10,173 nucleotides of DNA from an uncultured Clostridia bacterium. Its GTDB lineage: Bacteria > Bacillota > Clostridia > TANB77 > CAG-508. A program made the position numbers and the translations under genes. Under the pieces are notes generated by a model that saw nothing but the letters and a program-made list of their open reading frames with translations, did no database searches and was not told the origin of the DNA. Positions 5,479-10,173 of this stretch are shown in pieces. The stretch's first letter is position 1, and every line of letters starts with the position of its first letter. The stretch lies in NCBI GenBank assembly GCA_947623615.1, contig CANQHH010000031.1:1-10173 (forward strand), given 5' to 3'.

Positions 5479-6721
5479 TCCAATAAAGGTGGCAATTATA
5501 AATTATTCTAAGAAAAATGTGTTTTTTAGAAAAATACTAAGAAAATCCTTGTATGTCATGAGGTTTACGGGATTTAAAATTAGAGGATTAGGAATAAGAA
5601 CAAAAAAAAATACAGCTATATTTTTTGCGTTTAAAGGACAATCGTATTCATGCAGTCCAAAGGCAATATATGAATATATGTTAACAGATAGTAAATATGA
5701 CAATTTTGAATATGTATGGGCATTTAAAGAACCTGAAAAATATAAATTTTTAGAAGAAAATAAAAATACAAAAGTCATAAAATATGCAGGAAAAAATTAT
5801 GAAAAAACCTTAGCAAGTATGAAATATTGGATATTTAATTATAGATTACCAGAACATATATATCCTAAGAAAAATCAGGTTTTCATGCAGTGCTGGCATG
5901 GTACACCATTGAAGAAGTTGGGATATGATTTAAAAGGTACAAATAATGCAATGAATTCAGAAAAAGAAATACATCATAAATATAAATTAGATGCGAAAAA
6001 ATTTAAGTATTTTTTATCTCCTTCACCGTTTGCAACTGAAAAATTCTGTACGGCATGGAATTTGGTAGAAACGAATAAAACAGATGTCATGGTAGAAAAG
6101 GGTTATCCAAGAAATGATTATTTATATAATTATAAACAGGAAGATGTGGAGAAGATAAAGGAAAAATTGGGATTACCCAAAGACAAAAAGATAATTCTGT
6201 ATGCTCCAACATGGAGAGATGATCAGCATCAAGCTGGAGTAGGGTATACATATAAAACAGAAGTTGATTTTGATATGTTAAAAAAGAATCTAGAAGATGA
6301 GTATGTAATATTATTTAGAGCACATTACCTAGTTGCAAGTACATTTGATTTTGAAAAATATAGTGGATTTATATATAATGTTTCTGATGTAGATGATATA
6401 AATGAATTATATATAAGTGCGGACATGTTAATAACAGATTATTCAAGTGTATTTTTTGACTATGCAAATTTAAAGAGAAAGATAATATTTTATATGTATG
6501 ATTTTGAAAAATATAAAGACGAGTTGAGGGGATTTTACATAGACATAGATGAGCTACCAGGTAAAATAACAAAAACTGAAGAAGAATTAGTACAAGCAAT
6601 AAAAGATACAGATGAAGAAAAATATAGAGAAAAATATAAAAAATTCAATCAAAAATTTAATTGCTTAGATGATGGACAGGCAGCAAAAAGAGTGGTAGAG
6701 GAGTGTATAAAAGTTGACTGA
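5465..6721 (+). CDS. CDP-glycerol glycerophosphotransferase family protein (TagF/TarF-like, CWHGTP type)
   Basis: A 418-residue protein. The start is GTG 5465, chosen because GGAGG (5451-5455) lies 9 nt upstream; it overlaps the previous gene by 14 nt. The domain is the most canonical in the window: MQCWHGTPLKKLGYD (H145), GYPRND (213-218), LYAPTWRDD (245-252), LFRAHYL (283-289, H287), LITDYSSVFFDYANLKRKIIFYMYDFEKY (from 322) and RGFYIDIDELPG. The second histidine sits in RAHY rather than the more common RxHP. This set is typical of Bacillus/Staphylococcus TarF/TagF and of TagF-like domains in capsule clusters. Expected reaction: CDP-glycerol plus polymer gives CMP plus glycerophosphate-extended polymer, on the cytoplasmic membrane face. 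No clear transmembrane segment is seen. Ribitol or another polyol as substrate cannot be excluded. Confidence 0.9.
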   Translation: MKKDNPIKVAIINYSKKNVFFRKILRKSLYVMRFTGFKIRGLGIRTKKNTAIFFAFKGQSYSCSPKAIYEYMLTDSKYDNFEYVWAFKEPEKYKFLEENKNTKVIKYAGKNYEKTLASMKYWIFNYRLPEHIYPKKNQVFMQCWHGTPLKKLGYDLKGTNNAMNSEKEIHHKYKLDAKKFKYFLSPSPFATEKFCTAWNLVETNKTDVMVEKGYPRNDYLYNYKQEDVEKIKEKLGLPKDKKIILYAPTWRDDQHQAGVGYTYKTEVDFDMLKKNLEDEYVILFRAHYLVASTFDFEKYSGFIYNVSDVDDINELYISADMLITDYSSVFFDYANLKRKIIFYMYDFEKYKDELRGFYIDIDELPGKITKTEEELVQAIKDTDEEKYREKYKKFNQKFNCLDDGQAAKRVVEECIKVD

Positions 6722-9389
6722 GGTAAATAAAAAAGATTATAAATATAAATTTTCAGTAGTAATTCCAGTATATAATGTTGAGAAATATATAGAAGAAACT
6801 TTATTATCAATTGTAAATCAAACTATTGGATTTGAAGAAAATGTACAAATTATATTAGTTAATGATGGTAGTACAGATAATAGTGAAGAAATATGTTTAA
6901 AATATAGAGAAAAGTACAATAATAATATTATATATGTAAAACAGGAAAATTCTGGAGTGAGTGCTGCTAGAAATAATGGGATGAAACACATAGAAGGAAA
7001 ATATGTTAGTTTCATTGATGCAGACGATAAATGGAATGATAATGTATTTGAAAGAGTGTATGATTTCTTTGAAAAGTATTATGATGAAATAGATATGATT
7101 AGTTGCAGAATTAGACTTTTTGGACAAAGAGAAGGTTTTAATCATCCATTAGATTATAAATTTAGAAAAAATATGATCGTTGATATAAGAGAAGATTATA
7201 CTAAAATACAGATGAGTGCAGCATCAAGTATATTTAAAGCAGAAGCAATAAAAAACAGAAAATTTGATGAAGGATTAAAATTTGCAGAAGATGCGAAATT
7301 TATAGCTCAATTACTTCCAGAGAAAGAAAAATATGGAGTTTTAAGAAACTGTATATATAATTACAGAAAGAGAGAAGAAGGTACATCTGCAATACAAACA
7401 TCTTTAGAAAGAAAAGAATGGTATAATGATACAGTAGAAAGATGTTATGAAAATATTATTGATGATATAAAAAACAGATATGGAAAAATTCCACCATATT
7501 TTCAATATCAAATTATGTATGATTTTCAGTGGAGATTAAGCGAGAAATATGAAGGGTTGCTATCACCTGAAGAAGAAAAGAGATACATAGATAGTATAAA
7601 ATATGTACTAAGACAAATTGACGATTATATTATATGTGAACAAAGAAAAATTACAGTAGAAAAGAAATTATATGCACTTTCTTTAAAATATGATAGAGAC
7701 ATAAAAAAAGAATTAGAATACAGAAATAAGAAAATATTTTTCAATAATATTCAACTTTCTAAATTATATAATAATCACTTGATGATTATAAAATTATTGG
7801 ATATAAAGGATAATGCTTTATTTTTAGAAGGTGAAATAAACTGTGTTTTACCAAAAGAAGATTATCAGGTGTATTTTGAAGATGATTTTGGAAAAAGATA
7901 TGATATAGAATATTATGATATACATTATAAAGCTATGATAGGTGTAGAAAGAGTTGTATTTGAGCCTCGAGGATTTAGAATAAAAATACCATTAAAGGAT
8001 TTACAAAAAATAAGAGCAGTGATATCTATTAGAAACGAAAACTTTATGAAAATAAAACTTAGATTAGATGAAAATGCTAAATTAAACTTAAAATATAAAC
8101 GTTCATATTATTGTAAAAATGGCTACATTATAACATCCTCTAAAAATAACATTAATGTATTCAAAGAAAGTAATTTAAAACATTTGAAATTGGAAGTTGC
8201 ATATGATTGGCAATTGCTAAAAGAAAAAAAGATAAAAGAAATTTTTTATAGAATTTTATATTATTTGACAAAACCATTTATCAAAAGACCTATATGGATA
8301 GTATCTGATAGAAGTAATGTTGCAAATGACAATGGATATCATATGTTCAAATATTTAGTAGAACATGAGAAAAATGCTAAGGTATATTTTATGATTTCAA
8401 AGAAATCAAGAGATTATAAAAAACTAAAGAAAATAGGGAAAGTGTTAGAAATTAACTCACTAAAATACAAAATGCTATTTTTACATTCGGACAAAATAAT
8501 ATCTTCACAAGCTGATGAATTCACTACAAATGCATTTGGCCCTAGTTGGGAAGAGTTAAGGGATTTATATAATTTTGACTATGTATTCTTACAACATGGT
8601 ATCATAAAAAGTGATTTGTCTGCATGGTTACATAAGCAAAATAAAAATATAAAATTACTTATAACATCAGCTAAAAGGGAATATGAGTCTGTTATAAATG
8701 GTGATTATGGATATACAAAAGAGCAAGTAAAATTAACAGGTTTGCCAAGACATGACAATTTGCATGCAGGGGAAAAGTCTGAAAAAGAAGTTATAATTAT
8801 GCCAACATGGAGAAAATTTAATGCAGGAGAAGTAGACAAAAAATTAGGAACAAGGAAATATAGTGAGAAATTTAAAAATACGGATTATTACGAATTTTAT
8901 AATAATTTAATAAATGATAAAAGAATTTTAGATGTATTAAAAGAAAAGGGATATACAGGAAAATTCTTTGTACATCCATCCCACATAATTCAAGCAAAGG
9001 ATTTTAAAGGAAATGACATTATAAGTGTACAAACAGAAATTGCGGATTATCAAAAAGAGTTCAAAAAGGCTAGCTTAATGGTAACAGATTATTCGAGTGT
9101 TGCATTTGATTTTTCTTATATGAAAAAACCAGTTGTATATACGCAATTTGACATTGATAAATTTTTTGCAAAACATATTTCTTCTTCTAGAGGATATTTT
9201 GAGGAAGGCAAAGATGGATTTGGAGAAGTATGCTACAATTATGAAGATTCAGTAAATGCAATTATTAAAAATATAAAAAATGATTGCAAGCTAGATAAGA
9301 AATATGAAGAGAGAATAAACAATTTCTATTATAAGTTTGATAATAAGAATTGTGAAAGAGTACATAATGAAATTTTGAAATTAAAATAA
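6714..9389 (+). CDS. Bifunctional GT2 glycosyltransferase / CDP-glycerol glycerophosphotransferase
   Basis: An 891-residue fusion. The start is TTG 6714, supported by AGAGGAG (6697-6703) 10 nt upstream; it overlaps the previous gene by 8 nt. Residues about 12-240 are a GT2 (GT-A) domain: SVVIPVYN (14-21), NDGSTD (50-55), FIDADD (100-105, the DxD-type metal/nucleotide site) and FAED (190-193, the probable base). Residues about 240-360 are helical and charged. About 375-510 is a beta-rich linker that resembles the N-terminal region of the operon's first protein. About 530-890 is a PF04464-type domain: FLQHG (625-629, H628), TGLPRHD (675-681), IIMPTWRK (694-701), VHPSH (753-757, H754) and VTDYSSVAFDF (790-800). 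Inferred role: one polypeptide adds a sugar and a phosphopolyol to make an alternating repeat unit. Sugar and polyol identities are not determinable. Confidence 0.88.
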   Translation: MTEVNKKDYKYKFSVVIPVYNVEKYIEETLLSIVNQTIGFEENVQIILVNDGSTDNSEEICLKYREKYNNNIIYVKQENSGVSAARNNGMKHIEGKYVSFIDADDKWNDNVFERVYDFFEKYYDEIDMISCRIRLFGQREGFNHPLDYKFRKNMIVDIREDYTKIQMSAASSIFKAEAIKNRKFDEGLKFAEDAKFIAQLLPEKEKYGVLRNCIYNYRKREEGTSAIQTSLERKEWYNDTVERCYENIIDDIKNRYGKIPPYFQYQIMYDFQWRLSEKYEGLLSPEEEKRYIDSIKYVLRQIDDYIICEQRKITVEKKLYALSLKYDRDIKKELEYRNKKIFFNNIQLSKLYNNHLMIIKLLDIKDNALFLEGEINCVLPKEDYQVYFEDDFGKRYDIEYYDIHYKAMIGVERVVFEPRGFRIKIPLKDLQKIRAVISIRNENFMKIKLRLDENAKLNLKYKRSYYCKNGYIITSSKNNINVFKESNLKHLKLEVAYDWQLLKEKKIKEIFYRILYYLTKPFIKRPIWIVSDRSNVANDNGYHMFKYLVEHEKNAKVYFMISKKSRDYKKLKKIGKVLEINSLKYKMLFLHSDKIISSQADEFTTNAFGPSWEELRDLYNFDYVFLQHGIIKSDLSAWLHKQNKNIKLLITSAKREYESVINGDYGYTKEQVKLTGLPRHDNLHAGEKSEKEVIIMPTWRKFNAGEVDKKLGTRKYSEKFKNTDYYEFYNNLINDKRILDVLKEKGYTGKFFVHPSHIIQAKDFKGNDIISVQTEIADYQKEFKKASLMVTDYSSVAFDFSYMKKPVVYTQFDIDKFFAKHISSSRGYFEEGKDGFGEVCYNYEDSVNAIIKNIKNDCKLDKKYEERINNFYYKFDNKNCERVHNEILKLK

Positions 9390-9394
9390 GGTGT

Positions 9395-10173
9395 GTGATT
9401 ATTATTAAAATAAGCGTTATTGTACCCGTATATAATTCAGAAGATACGTTAGAAAAATGCATACTTTCTGTATTAAATCAAACCTTAAGTGATATAGAGT
9501 TAATATTAATAAATGATGGAAGTATAGATAAAAGCCAAGAAATAATTGATAAATATAAAGAAAAATATCCAGATAAGATAAAAACAAAAACCATAGAGAA
9601 TCAGGGTGTATCAAATACAAGAAATATAGCATTAGATATGGCAGAAGGAGAATATATTGGATTTGTAGATGGCGATGATTATATAGAAAATACTATGTAT
9701 GAAAAACTATATAATAAAGCAATTGATGAAAATGCAGATATAGTTGTATCAGGATATTTTGTAGAAAATGAAAAAAATATTAGAACATATCAATTAGGGG
9801 GTATGGAGCAATATGGAAAAAATATAAAAGAAAATCCTAATATATTTGTACATGGGGTTCCATACGTTTGGAATAAAATATTTAAAAGAGATATAATAGA
9901 AAAAGATAAAATAAGGTTTAGCAATTTACGAATTTTTGAAGATTTGGAATTTGTATATAAATTATATGTAAAGGCAAATAAGATATCTAAAGTTGGAGAG
10001 CCACTATACTATTATGTGAAAAATAGTAACTCTGTTACAGCTCAATTTTCAGACAAGTTTTTAGACATAATTCCAGCAATTCAAAATTTAGAGAAATATT
10101 TTAAAGACAATAATTGCTATGAAGAATTTGAAGATTATTTAATATATATTGCGTTAAATCACATTTATATAAG
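9395..10173 (+). CDS. GT2 family glycosyltransferase (partial, runs off window)
   Basis: The frame is open to the last base with no stop, giving 259 codons. I take GTG 9395 as the start, though the only ribosome-site-like AAGGTG (9388-9393) is almost touching it. An ATT at 9398-9406 would have better spacing, so the start is uncertain by a few codons. GT2 motifs: ISVIVPVYN (6-14), INDGSIDKS (39-47), GVSNTRNIALD, GFVDGDDY (89-96, the DxD-type site) and FEDLEF (181-186, the probable catalytic ED). The layout matches WaaB/EpsJ-like enzymes that add a hexose to a lipid-linked surface polymer. It is similar in type to the GT2 half of the upstream fusion but encoded separately, suggesting a second sugar linkage. 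It lies 5 nt after the previous gene. Confidence 0.85.
   Translation, partial: MIIIKISVIVPVYNSEDTLEKCILSVLNQTLSDIELILINDGSIDKSQEIIDKYKEKYPDKIKTKTIENQGVSNTRNIALDMAEGEYIGFVDGDDYIENTMYEKLYNKAIDENADIVVSGYFVENEKNIRTYQLGGMEQYGKNIKENPNIFVHGVPYVWNKIFKRDIIEKDKIRFSNLRIFEDLEFVYKLYVKANKISKVGEPLYYYVKNSNSVTAQFSDKFLDIIPAIQNLEKYFKDNNCYEEFEDYLIYIALNHIYI

Noticed and set aside
1..10173. CRISPR array, tRNA, rRNA, transposase or insertion-sequence ends
   Set aside because: No regularly spaced repeats, cloverleaf-like segments, transposase motifs or paired terminal inverted repeats were seen.

Overview
The window is very AT-rich DNA with strong purine-rich Shine-Dalgarno sites, LytTR, Abi and ORF6N gene types, and a polyol-phosphate cell-surface polymer cluster. 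This points to a low-GC Bacillota, most likely a member of Clostridia. Genus cannot be fixed from the sequence alone.

Left third (1-2400): a gene graveyard. It starts with the 3' end of an Abi_2-type (HEPN) abortive-infection gene that runs into the truncated end of a convergent LytTR regulator gene. The LytTR promoter region still carries a near-perfect direct repeat with a CCAGTT core, like VirR/LytTR binding sites. A gene-free stretch (493-916) follows, holding a long predicted RNA hairpin and an orphan intrinsic terminator. Next comes an ORF6N-family gene with an excellent promoter; its N- and C-terminal parts are joined in different frames across a large internal deletion. After a terminator there is a small unrecognised gene (1735-2109) of visibly different base composition. 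A bidirectional terminator separates it from a minus-strand nitroreductase remnant, which likewise consists of only an N-terminus and a C-terminus, out of frame with each other.

Right three quarters (2595-10173): one tightly packed operon on the plus strand, driven by a good sigma-70-type promoter (TTGAAA-17-TATTAT). It encodes a 554-aa, a 383-aa and a 418-aa protein of the CDP-glycerol:poly(glycerophosphate) glycerophosphotransferase family (teichoic acid TagB/TagF type), then an 891-aa fusion of a GT2 glycosyltransferase with a glycerophosphotransferase domain, then a second GT2 glycosyltransferase that runs off the window. Genes 1-4 abut or overlap, and three of the five starts are non-ATG, which suggests translational coupling. 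Together these enzymes would build a cell-surface polymer alternating or decorated with glycerol-phosphate (or another polyol-phosphate): the GT2 modules add sugars and the transferase modules add phosphopolyol units at the cytoplasmic face of the membrane. Precursor synthesis (TagD/GCT-type), export and ligation genes are not in the window.

I see no tRNA, rRNA, CRISPR array, transposase or insertion sequence. The most notable signals are the repeated pattern of deletion-scarred genes on the left, the LytTR operator candidate, the orphan structured RNA, and the two sub-types of glycerophosphotransferase in one operon.
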